Below, piece after piece: positions 12,159 through 25,100 of a DNA stretch of 64,000 nt. Every line of letters starts with the position of its first letter. Position 1 is the stretch's first letter. Both the position numbers and the translations under genes were made by a program. Source of the stretch: Diadema setosum (lineage: Eukaryota > Echinodermata > Echinoidea > Diadematoida > Diadematidae); the NCBI GenBank assembly GCA_033980235.1, contig CM067066.1:27875976-27939975 (forward strand). Direction: 5' to 3'. The notes beneath the pieces are model-generated. The model saw nothing but the letters and a program-made list of their open reading frames with translations, ran no database searches and had not been told where the DNA came from.

Positions 12159-13581
12159 ATGGGTTAAATCTTTGCATACATAACACTGCATACATGTATG
12201 TACCTGTACCATATTAGCATGCTACAGAGGACACAAAAGACTGAACATTAAAATCAACATACAATACCTTGAGTAACATGTATCATTTACTCTTTGTCAT
12301 GTCACAAAATAAAATCGGAGTTTCATTTTTTTTTCAGTACAAACATAGAAAACATTTTGACAAAAAGAAAACATTGAAACATTGTGTGCATATTATATGC
12401 AATATCAGATTAAATCAACTTTCAAGACAGACAGTGCTAGCATGCAACCCCTAATCCCTGCATTGTACATTATATTCTAACTGAATTGATAGCTAGACTT
12501 TCAAAGCAAGTGTGAGCTTTTTTTTTTCAGTGTTCCTCTGTGCTCAAATATTAACAGCTTCTGAAATACTCATAAGCTGTTCCATTCTAATTGGTTTTGC
12601 TCTACATCATTATCAGAAGGTGCATTGAGACAAAGAGTGCCATGATTTGAAGCAAAGCGTACACTCTTGGAGGTCAGGTGGCTGTAAAAATTCATTCAAT
12701 GGGCAACATATGAAAATAATCCCGCCCAAAAAGAGACACTTTGGCATGTATACACAAGGGAGATGAAGTGCTAAAAGTTGGTTTCACCTGTGATGATATA
12801 CATATATTCATATGACTATAGATATTACATGACTCAACACACAAAGATAATTATACATGTATTTCACTCCATTTGATGCCGGTGTGGTTGCAGTTTGTTT
12901 TGTTGGTGATATTGTTGGGGTTTTATTTTGTTTGTTTTGTTTTTGTGTGTGTGTGCATGTGTGTGTGTGTGTATTTATATGTCAGGGTACAGTTATTCAC
13001 AAGAAGTGTAACCAGGGTAGTTATAATCCACTGTGAAAAATCTCAATATTCAACTATGCTCTGATGCAAAGGAGAAAACAATATCATCTCAACTAACACC
13101 TCCTATCACTTCCTTTAAAAAAAAAGTAAAAAAAGGACAGACAAGACAACATAGGGATGAATCCTCAAAGGACATCAACAAACTAAACATGGAAAAGGGA
13201 AACTTTTAGAGCCCTGGAGTAAAATGCTGAAACATGTCTCTCAAGAAAAGATCTGACAGTAGTTTGTAAGATATGCAAGACCAGTCTTCGAAAGATTCAT
13301 ATAAACTATATTGACAGGTCTTGCACGAGGCCTCGCCCAAATTTCTTGCCTAAGTCATGATTAATCATTGATGCATGCTAACAGATATATAATGGTCCCA
13401 TACAAATGCTGTGAAACACCATAATCATAATTACCCAAAGGCAGCTGATGTAGAAGAATTAGTCAATACAGGATTATTCTAAACATTCCTACAGCCATGT
13501 TCAAATTCATGTCTGTGTTTTCAGCCATGCCATTTCACAAGCTTTTCAATCACCTCCATGATGAAGAAATTTATGTTATCA

Positions 13582-13745
13582 CCAGGACACCATTTCACGA
13601 CAGATGTTAGGATAGCAACTCTTGCTGGAATGGCAACTTCCCATAGCAACATCCAATCAGGAAGCTGGGTTTTTGTCATTACCTTGACAATTGCAAGTCC
13701 AGCAAGAGTTGCCAATATAACTTTTTTTAATGAAATGGTGCCCAG
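13582..13745. mobile_element. 164 bp foldback element
   Basis: Left CCAGGACACCATTTCA pairs with right TGAAATGGTGCCCAG. Inner arms TAGCAACTCTTGCTGG and CCAGCAAGAGTTGCCA also pair. Imperfect hairpin over its whole length; no coding. Confidence 0.7.
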
Positions 13746-14309
13746 AACTCTTCTCTGCAGCACAGAATATTCAACATGTCACACAGAATGTCAAAAGTGC
13801 CATTGACAAAATAATACAAGAGAATTTACAGGAAATCCCTCTGTTTGCTTGCCTAATTAGCAAAAAGGTACAAGTTCTGCTAAATATAAGCACTTTGAAA
13901 CACAACTTGGGCAAGACTTTGGCAGAACTTATATCAGAGGGCAAAATTTGGATAGAGAGCAATGGCAGAACAGAGCTAGCTGAGGATGTGATTACCCCAA
14001 GGCTTCTTTACAGAATAAGTGTTGGCTCTTTCTGTAATATTTGGGGTGTTGGGAAAATCAACTACCAGTTTCTTGCAGCATCTTGATTGTGCTTTTGACA
14101 TGCACATGTTTTTAAAAGATCAGTACTTTAAAATTTTGACTTCACATCTTCTATAATAGTGCTACCCGGAGTCAAGGAAGACCAAAGAAGTCCCATTTCA
14201 CACAGAATCTACAACATTCCTTGAGAATTTACTCTAGCTCTGACACTTCATAGATTTTGATGGGATGGTGGCAGAGCTTTAAACATGAATCAGGTTGACA
14301 AAATTTAGT

Positions 14310-14488
14310 ACAATCAAACCTATCTCAGCGATCAACTGTCTATAGTGGCCACCTGCCATATATGACTACTAACAAATCCCTCTGGGAGAAAAAGCATGTT
14401 ATAAGAACCTGTCTATAGTGGCCATCTGTCTATAATGGCCACTTATTTCGCCTCCCTTGAGTGGCCGCTGTAGACAGGTTTGACTGTA
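14310..14488. mobile_element. 'Tagacaggt' foldback family, copy 1
   Basis: Left end TCAAACCTATCTCAGCG, right end GTAGACAGGTTTGACTGTA. The body repeats the word CTATAGTGGCCA. Same family at 36278-36843 and 37782-37962. Confidence 0.75.
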
Positions 14489-16001
14489 GACAGAAGATAT
14501 CAAGTGGTCAACCACGTACCTTGGATAGATACAAACAAAAATACTAGGGTACTGGAGACTGATTACTAAACCTTGCACTCGCCACTATGTGTATTTCATA
14601 ACATGACAAAAATGAGGAGGGAATCATCATAGCATTTATATTCAGACATTAGCTATGAAAATAACAATGGTTGTAATCCAGGGTGTCTTCTACTACTCAT
14701 TTAATCACTTTGGTCAGAATAAATAACAGACCAATATGTACAACAATATTCTTATTGATAGAAAAGACCCAACAATGCTCAGTTATTGGAGTCATTTTGC
14801 AACATGCTTTCTTCCACGCCAAGACCTTTGAAAAACCTACGTGTAGACCGGCTACATAGTGCCCTTGATTAAAATGCAACGAGACCTTCGATAGATAGAT
14901 AAAGTGTATACTCGTCCTTCACTCTTGTTCAAATAAATATATACCTGTAAATATATCTATAAGCTACACATTAGTATTAAAATAAAAAGACACAAGGTAG
15001 GCAAATACCTTCCTTTTTTTTTTACCTACTGTCATCAATATCATACAAATTGAAATCTCATCTATGCCTAATTCTCACAAGCATTTGTCTGTGGCAACAT
15101 ATTGCATAAGGTTGGGAGTATGAACCTCATAAACATGTGACCCTTTAAATCCCATGCTCTCAACGTCATAAACCGGCATGCTAGTCGTTATTTTTCTTTT
15201 GTTTTGTTTGTTTTGTTTTTTTCAATCAAAATCCTTGCTAATTACAGATATCTTATGGATGACATTATGGTCTACACTGCCCACTCTTGACCACTCAGTG
15301 ACCATCAAATGAAGTACCCTTAGCCTTTCATGATTTGTTTAGTAAGAGTCATGGCAACTAGGTCGGCATAGACTTTCAGAGTAAATACATACTTCGATGC
15401 CCCCATCTTTCTATAACCCCTATCATTATGGATAAAACCATGTGTACAAAGGAATAAATACAATACATGTAGCAGTGCAGGTTAGCTTGCATTTGGAAAA
15501 CTGTGCAGCAATGCCTTTGCTTGATTTCACATAAAACTTACCAGGAATGAAGCCCTGTGTGGTTATACACTAGCCACTCAAACTGACCACCCCCCCTTGA
15601 ATTATGGCTTTATACCATCCAGTCATTTCCTTCTTTCCCGTACAATTGCTACTTAAAGCAAATTGAGGATATAAAATGTGAATTTGTGGCTATAGAGCAG
15701 AAAAACAAAATAAAGAGAGCCAAATAGCAACATTTACTCACAGTGGTAGCTACAAAGGGTTGGCTTCTGAGCCGTGAAGAGTATGCAGTGATTCAGGGTG
15801 TTTGTGACTCCGAAAAAGTTTACTACAAAGTTGTGTTACATTTGTATAATGCCACAATTGCAAATACAAAAGAAAAAGACCACAAGAATGCATGTTTGGT
15901 CCTGTGCAGAATGTTTGTTGAGTCCGTGTTTGACATAACCACAGCCCTGTGCAAGGGGGTATTGGCAATTATGTTAGAGTTGCATCACCCCCCCCCATCA
16001 T

Positions 16002-16199
16002 TCACTGGGAGTCGCAAAAGTTGTAGTCCGTTGGGGGTGGGGGGATGACAGGCGGCTCCGTGGGGATGGGGATGTTGGCTGTATCCAAGAGGCGGATCTT
16101 CATCTCCATGCTGAGAAGGGCCTCCAAGTCGGATCCCATCTGGTTGCTGCCCATCGGCTTGCCCTGCAGGACGTTGAGACCGTCCGTCCACATGTCAAA
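16002..16199 (-). CDS. ELMO: ELMO exon 19 (residues 666-730, stop; DOCK-binding tail)
   Basis: Acceptor GATCAG, 65 codons and TGA. It begins [14 protein letters not shown] and continues [15 protein letters not shown], the closing helix of the PH domain, then [20 protein letters not shown]. The proline cluster is the family's SH3 ligand for DOCK proteins. The 3' UTR continues toward lower coordinates; I could not place its end. Confidence 0.97.
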   Translation of the reverse strand, partial: FDMWTDGLNVLQGKPMGSNQMGSDLEALLSMEMKIRLLDTANIPIPTEPPVIPPPPTDYNFCDSQ

Positions 16200-19100
16200 C
16201 TGATCCGGATGAACCAAAATAAGAGCAAGGTCCAAAATATTCAACATTACCAGTCTCTCCTGTGTTAACTTGACTTGATGTAAAGATAATAAACACCCCC
16301 CCCCCCCCAAAAAAAAAGAAAAACAACAACAACAACAACAACAAACAAACAAATAAACAAACAAACAAACAAACAAAAAACAAACTTGCCATAACATCCA
16401 ATGATGCAATGCATGATGACAATACAATGATAGGGTAAGATTCTACAACATCAAAGACCTCTCGGGAAAAATGATGGATTGCTGTCTCTTTTGAAAAGAC
16501 GCCTTCTATCATTTTAAGGAGAAGATTACCTAGGTAATCTGACAGCCAAGCTGGGAAAGGAGTACAGTGGCTCCCCCACTTAGGTTTCTCTCTGAGTACG
16601 TCAACTAGCATGTCTTCTGTTTTTTATTTTTTATTTTTTGAATCAAAATAGTTGGGTTTTTGTTTTACTTCATTCAACATACTTGGTATGCATAATTTTA
16701 CAATTCTGAACAAAAATATGATTCTTATTTAAAGGATTTTTCTAAATTGTACAGTCTACACAGCAATACTCTGTATTGCATTGTGTTGAGAGCTCTCTTT
16801 CAAAATAAGCCTCCAAGTTAAATTACATCAGCAAATAAAATACGCAAAGATGTTTTAAAGTTGCTTGTTGTTATTTGCTTTTTGGGGTGCGTATCATTCG
16901 TCTGTGAATATTTACACCCATATAGATGTCATCAACCTTTCTTTTAAGGCAAATTTACAGCAACAAAAAAATGACCAACACATAAACAAAAACGGATTTA
17001 TCATAAGTTCTTAAGAGGGCATGTTTATGGATAGGAAAATAACAGCAGAGTGTCAGGAATCCCCCTTGCATCAAAGACGACATCCTCTACCTCATCTAGC
17101 TACAAGTTTTGACAAGGATGATTTTAGCTACTGCTGCCAACTCACAATTTCCTGGTTGCGGGCGATGAAATCCAGGCGATGGTCTGGATGGTACAGGATG
17201 GAGAATGCCAGGTTTCCTTCACCCTGAGATAGAACAATGCCAAGATGTCCATCAAACATATATCAGACTACAGACACTCCAAGTATCAAGATTAAGGTAT
17301 TTCAATTTCAATATTTTACGTCGTGAAACAATGAAACGTTTTTAACTTGCTGCATAGATTCGTTTAGACATTTAATTAACTGAAGAGTAAAGAGCTTTTC
17401 CCTCTCAGTCTTTTTCACATTATTCCCAGGGGAACTGCCAAGATGTTGACGTTTCCAGCTCAAATAGGAGCTTTATTAAACCAGTGCTTCATGAGGGTTG
17501 GTATTCACCTCAGGGGTTACAATAAGGATTTTAGTTTAAGGTTGAATGTGTTTGGTTTAAAAAAAGAAAAAAAAAAGTTTTCCATACATACTGTCTTGCA
17601 CAGAATCAAGACTGAATGAGCTATGTCACATGACAAGATTAACCAACTCAATGACATGACAACAAATTTGTTGCAGTCATAACTGTCATGTTTTCCCCTG
17701 TATTTCTGTATTTAAGTGTCACAATAGTCATTCAAATTGACAAAATCAACAAGGAATGCATTCACATTTTCTGCGTAGGTCCACAAAATCTGGCAAAACT
17801 GTTAGATTATAAGCGAAATATTCACCTACTAAAATGTTGTCAAGGAAAAACCGAATGTACAGGTAATAAAAGCATCAGAATGCCTACTGAAAGCAAGTAT
17901 AGTCTTTGTATCAATACACGGATCATGAAGAGTATTTGGGGATTATGTAAACTTGTGTCATTTCTATCTTATTTTCTTACTTAATTTTGTTTTGATTTTT
18001 ATTTTGAAATACAGTGCACTCCTGTTATAACAAACACAGCTATAGTGAAAATCTCGTAACAAAGTAAAAATTCAGGTTCCAAAATTACCATCAATATATA
18101 TTTCAATATACTTCATTGTTGGCTTTAACAACATTTTAATATGACAAAAGAGAACTGCCGGTCCCGAGGACTTCGTTAAACAGGAGTCACTTGTACATAA
18201 ATTTGAGGCACTCTGGAATAGAGAAAGGGTAGATTGACTCACTCTAATATTCCTGACATGTTGGCACTCCTTCCCTGTTTGTATTCCCTGGATGTCAGCA
18301 ACAGGAACTGTGGTGGGAATAGAAACCAAACACCCAAACAACCACCAAAAGCATTAATTGGTGTGGTTCAAAACTGCTGAAGTTCTCAAACTTACATGAA
18401 AGGTAGGTGAATAGCAATTATCATATCAATAGAACACCCATCATGTCAATAAATATGCTGCTTCAAATACATTTTGTCCAATGTGTCTGTACCTATAGCA
18501 ACTCCTTTATTTTGTCAGCTAACAAAAAGAATATGAGGTACAAGATTCCATTATAAAAGTCCCATTCTACACATGAATATCATATGTGTACATATGAGCC
18601 AAACATTGCAACCTAAACTACCATGACTGCACAGTGGAACCACGAGGTATGGACACAAAAAAGAAGGACTTCCTGGGATAAAAGGGGGCTACATATATGG
18701 CAAAAATAAATGACCTTGTTCAATCCACCTCACAATATATGTTATCATAACTGTTGTATCAGGAATGTTGTTATATCCGATGTTGTTATAATGAAAGTCC
18801 ACTGTGCTATGCTTCTCAGCGCTATGATTTTTAACTTATGAAAAGTGGACATCAAGAAATAATGAACTCACAAATCAAGGATTTTACACTCGATTGTACA
18901 CACAGTCAAGGACCATTTTTCTCTGTTGTTGACTGACAGTTGCATCATTACATTATGCTCTGTCAACAAAAATGCAGATTACTGCATATTTGACTGCACA
19001 GTGAAACCTCAATGTAAGAAGGTAATTATGCAGGTCATATCCCTTTTATATTCTATGGTTTTTATTCCTGGTATAACAAGACACCCTACATAATGGGAAA

Positions 19101-22100
19101 ATTTCAGTCGTCCCAAGCAATTTGTTATAATGAGATTCCGCAATATAAGCAACGCCGGACATGGACTCCATCCCCCCCCCCCCCCCAAAAAAAAAAAAAG
19201 ATGCATCAGGCAGCAGTACTGAAGAGAACTAACTCTTGTTCGTCAGTGACTCGTATGTTGGTTGGCTCTGAGGATTCTCCGACTCTCCATGATGGATCAT
19301 CTTGTGGTTGGGTGAAAGACGACAGTACCAGTACCGATCTGAAGTCACAAGAACAGACAAGATGTATGTCCCTTCAGGTATTGTTTTTTTTAATATATAC
19401 ATCCTCCCCAAACGATTCCACGACATTTGCTCAACTGTGACAATTGCTCCCATGAAATATCTGCACGCTAAGCCAAACATATACTCTACCCATAAACATA
19501 ACCCCAACTCAAATCCTAATCCTAACATCAAACTAAACCTAAAACCCTATCACAACCCTAACCCTAACCCTAAGTCCTCGGAGAAAATTACACTGCAGCA
19601 ATTGTCGCAAGAGAAAATGTCATGTCACTGACCAAAACATAAATAGGCTTATTACACCTTGACAATTACATTTGCAAGCACTTGTTTTAGTACGTCAATT
19701 CACATATGTACTAAGCTTGAAAACTCACATAAATATTAAAATGTGATCTGTTATCAACAGACCAGCTTAACAAAATATTCAAAATTCAATGCATACCTTC
19801 ACAACACAGACTCTTTGTAACTACCACTGAAAGTTCACTTGGGGTTTGCCTGATATAGCAACAACTAGTACATGCAAAGTGCATTCCAAGTATTGAAATG
19901 CAATTGTATACAAACAGATGGACTAGCTTTCCACTAGTTTCTACAAGGAAAAAATAAAGAACTGGCCTATTCCAGTTTGTTACCATGACAATGGTCACAA
20001 CTGTGTATCAGTGACAGGCCAGTGCAGTGGCAATTGTCATTTATATTGAAATAAGAACTGCAATAAAGTAATTTACGAAAGATGGTCCACAAGCATGACT
20101 GAGGTGAGATTGATCTAATGCTATTCTCGTTGAAAAAAAAAAAATACAGAAAAAAAAGCATCATACACATATGATCTAGTGGATTACAGAAAAGGGCACA
20201 GTCCTGAACACAAACAGCACAACACTGATATCTATCTTGAATTTTCCCTCACAGTCTTCAAACAATTGTCTACACTTTCCAACTTCACTTTTTCTTCTGC
20301 ATCAATTCAGCTCCTTCTTTTTTTTTTTAACCCACATGCAATGCTGGTTACAAAAGACATTTTTCACAGGAGGCCTATTATGCCGGCTTCATACAGAGTG
20401 GATATGAACTTAATATGGACTTCTGTATGTTTAAAATGGGTACGAGCGAAGACCTACCTTGGGCGCGACCCCTCTGGTTGTAGCGGTTAAACATGGTTCC
20501 CTCCACAAGGTACACCAACCTCTGTTGTCTGATCAGCTCCATGATGTCTGGCTTGATCTGGTTTCGCAGCTCACTATCACAAAAATGGAAACATATGTTC
20601 TGGGTTTGTTTATCTTTTGTTTAAATTTCACAAGTTTAAGTGGTCACAGTTGTAGCATATGGACATCTACTGATACAACCCCATATATAGCCATGAAGTG
20701 CAGCCTCTGGTACTTCCAGTATAAATTGCATTGACTCTCAACACATTCACTCCCCGAGGAGGTCTTGTTTCTGCATTTGTTTGTTGGATTTCAGCAATAC
20801 TACATGAAAACTTTAGATGATGAAATTTTTCAGAATAGGTCTGTTGTTTTAAAAGGGAAAGCCCACCTGAGTTTTTGGTGGTAATCCAGATCATAATCTG
20901 GACGAAGGATTTGTTTGTTTTTTTAAGGAATCATGCACACTTCTCTGGTGTTGGCAACCCTCTGGCCTTGACAGAGGTGTGCATTATCTGAGTACTTTCA
21001 GAATGCCAATAACATGACCATTAAAGGGGATGGCTAGTAACTGATCAGTGGGAATCAGTGGGAATGCTGGCAGGGTACAGTGACGGGGCGATCGTTCGAT
21101 CGCCCGTCACTGTACAGGCATGCTAACCTGGAAATATTAAACTGCACATTACTTGAATATGAGACCATTCTGAAGCAAATAATTTTCACACAACAATAGA
21201 CATATAATGTACTCTTAAATGAATCCCACAAGGATTGGAACAATCATCCTCCAGCATTCCCACTGATTCCCACTGATCAGTTAGTAGCCATCCCCTTTAA
21301 TTGCCATATAACACAACATCAGTATATATTCATATATATTCATATACATCCAATCAGAAATATAGTATATATCCAATATATTAAGTTTTGGTGTCAGATA
21401 CAATGTATTTGACAAAAAAAAATTGACTTTCACTTTCACATGTTAAAGTCCAAACAAAGGCATGGACCCCAATACTCACACTACAGGCGTGGCGTGCGAG
21501 TTCCACTCCTCCTTGTCGTAGCGCTCCTGATGTCGAAGCTTGAGGATCTCGTTGTAGTTGAAGTGCTGGAGCTTGGTCCAGAAGTTCTCCATGGTAGTGG
21601 GTTTGTAGTGCTCCACCGAGGGCGTCTTCAGGCCCTCTTTCATCTGCTCCATGCTGCTCTGCTTCACCTTCAGCGACCGCTCGATCTGGTCCTGCACCAC
21701 ATTCATCACCTGTGATTTGGGTTACAACATAACTGGTGTGAAATAATTGGTTTACTCTCAATGACTGCTGCCAAACTCAAAAAACAATCAAACAAACAAA
21801 CATAACAAAACAAAAACAAAATCAAGTGTAATTACTTGACTTACTCTATTTTTGGTTTTGTTTGGTCAATTGTTAATTGACTAATGAAAAATTTAGCAGT
21901 GGTGTTTTGATAACGACAATGACAAAGTGATTGACAATGGCAAAGTTATTGACAATGACAAAGTGATTGGCAGTTTTTGCGAGATATGAATTGTGTATAA
22001 GATAGACTATACAACAAATCTTTCTTGTTGGCAATACATATTTGGTTTGCATGAGAACATATAGTTAAGTGTGATAAATGCTTAGCACATCACAAAAAAC

Positions 22101-25100
22101 TATATGTGTTCATATGCACACATACATACACATGTGTATTTGTATGGAGTGCACACATCCTGTGGGGGTATCCAGCTCAGCTCAATAGCACATATCTCTG
22201 AGGGGTAATTAGTACGCAGTCAATGGTTAAAAACTTATACCCACTGAGCATGTTAGGCAAAATGAAAGACTGGTCACATGATTGCTCTCAGCCAACAATT
22301 TGATTATGGTCCATATAACCATGGTTATAAAAGGTGCTATTCCCTCAGCGAAGGAGACCAACTCCTCCTCCTCCTTCCTACCTTGGGGAAGTCCTCCAGA
22401 GATGCCCTCATTTCCCGCCACGTCTTGTTGAAGAGCTTGATGCACTGGCAGAAGAACTCCTCAAAGGCGTTGTCGCACGAGAAGAACATTGGGTAGTACT
22501 CCGCTCCTGTCTCAGTCGCTGGACAAGAAAAGCAAAATCATGCAGACCGGGGAAGGAAGCAGTAACAGGTTTGTGAGTTTATTCATATGTTCATTCCCTC
22601 TGTATGGTTGCCTCTCCTTGCCTATCTGCATTGCCACATTCATTCAACAATTTCAACTTCTTTTCCAACACTGACAATTGTTACTTTCATTAAAATACAT
22701 CCTGTTGAACTTTTCATCAACATATTCACCTGGCGTGTCAACATCAATTTGCGTGAAAACATATTGATATCAAGAACACCCCCCCCCATCCCAGTAAGTT
22801 ATATGATGCTAAATAAGTTTCAAACTGCAATCCACATACTGAAGAAGTGAAGTTGCTTGTAAATATAACTGAGGTAGAAGGTGTTTGGTACCAGTTACTA
22901 ACATGAACAGAAGAATATAGTCAAGAAAGTTGTGCTGTTGGAGACGAAATTTGCATATTTACACAAGAATCCTAATATAAAACAAACCAAGACAACACTA
23001 AACCCTCTCACTCTAAATGCTCACTCTAAATGCATAAATCTAAATCCAGAAGTACACAAAGGAGCAACACAGCAGGCACAACCAGAAGCCTTACAAAAGA
23101 CTTGCCAAACATAGCCATAATTAGTGTGCGTAAACTGGACTCTAGGTATTGAAATACAATGTAAAAGTGGAGGAATAGGGTTACTTTAAAGTCCTCAGAG
23201 GGGGAAAAATCCCTTTATTTGAATACATTAGTAAACCACCAAACTGATGCTCCCATGCACTTTAAGACATTTTGCTAACATGCAACAGACTAGCTCAAAG
23301 TATACGCCTATATCACCCTTGCCTCCAATCACCATCTACTTACGTGCTTCACCGACCCGGAGAATCTCACAGAGCATCTTGGTGAGAGCAATGCTGGATT
23401 TTGCAAATGGACACTCGTGTTCATCGGCCCTAGAACAGTTTTCCAGCACAAACTGGGATGTGGGAAAAAAAGAAAAAGAAACAAATAGGTTGAATGGTTC
23501 CACATTCTTAAGACATCTGGTGATACTTATATTATATTGGATGGCTATGAATGGGATACCAGGGAACATTGCACGAATCGAAGATGAGTGCAATATTGGC
23601 CCTAACGAGTGCAATATTCCCTGGTATTCCATGAATCAAGGCCATCCAATATAATTATTATCATCTATACAATCAAGTAGAGCAAGCATTTGTAAACTAC
23701 ACAAAATTACCCGGCTTCTACTTGTCTTTGAAGTTGACTCGGCAGTCACATCCCAGCGCTGAAAAAGGGAAGCCCCTAAAACTGCGTACATGAAACAAAC
23801 AACTAGCAAGATGCTTGCGCGCTTGTGAATTGTAACAAAAACGACGCGCACTAGTAGCAAGCGTTTGCGCATTCAGCAAGCGCTCGCGCAATAGACGAGA
23901 CAGAATTGAATATGGTATGATCTTGAACGGCAAGTAACAACGGTAGCCTATGGGGAATTAATACGTTGGCCTATGCGTTTCGTTCAATATGCTCTGATAT
24001 TGAACGGTAAAAATTGAGCGGACTACAATACGCGTTTTTAATGTGCCGCTAAAACGTCCTATATAGATGATAATTCAATTTATTGTTCTTCATCTTTAAT
24101 TATTTACACCCTGTAATTACCATAGTCAAGTTGTCTGTTAGGATTATCACTGACATTCTAAGGATGTGTTTTTAAGAGGGTTAAGGAAGACAAAACAAGA
24201 CCAATTCCAAGTCCACATCAAACACATCTATCCCACTTTCAAAAAAGATGACCATTTTTGCACTATGTCCATTGACATGTTGAATACTTTGACAAACCAA
24301 AACAGCCATCTGATGCTAACACAAAACTGAATTATTGTCGTATCAAAATTTGTTGAGGACAATGTTTCTTAAAAATGTAAAGTGTTGAGACATACATTTC
24401 TGTCACCTCTATCTGAACACCACTTTACATATGTTAAGTGAAGATATCTGTATCATATCACACCAAAAGTACACTTGGTATTCACCCAGAACCTGATGAT
24501 TCTACAGCAAGTGAACTCCACAATATACCACTGCTGGCCACACAAAACACCACAGATGCAATGACCCCAACCTTGCACTTTCTTCTGGTATTATCATGGA
24601 TGTATCACTGAGCTTTTAATCATGGCATTGACAAGCACCAACTCTATTCTTGGCAGGTCACAGGGAAATCATCAGATATCAATGGGTAATGTAAATTAGC
24701 CCTGAATAAATGCTAATGGCAGCTCTCCAGATTTAACGACCATGGGGCATATCATCAGTTACCATCATTAACAACATTGTTAAACATAAACAGGTGACAT
24801 CTAGTCATCTTCTCGAGTCATTTCAATTTTAAATTTCATGCATGTCATTCAGTGAGTCTCTTACCCTAGTGTAGTTCTCATTCTGGAAGTTGGCAAAGTG
24901 AGTCATGCACTCCAGAGCAAGGAGACCAGGCGGTACATCCAGGAAGTCCTTGATGGGGTTTTGGTAGTTCTGGTTGGAGGCAGCATGTGGCAGGGGAGAC
25001 AAGAAAGACAATAATGTCATAAACTGATACATCATGTACAGTCTAAGGTCAAAAGACTACTTTCATTACTTCTGTTCTTACTCTCACGCACTCACCATTC

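Noticed and set aside
16002..16427. Extension of ELMO exon 19 upstream to 16427
   Set aside because: The added part translates C- and A-runs and CAA repeats; the acceptor at 16200 fits the family.
19540..19580. Chromosome-end telomere
   Set aside because: Only a few AACCCT units, inside an inverted-repeat element found twice in the window.
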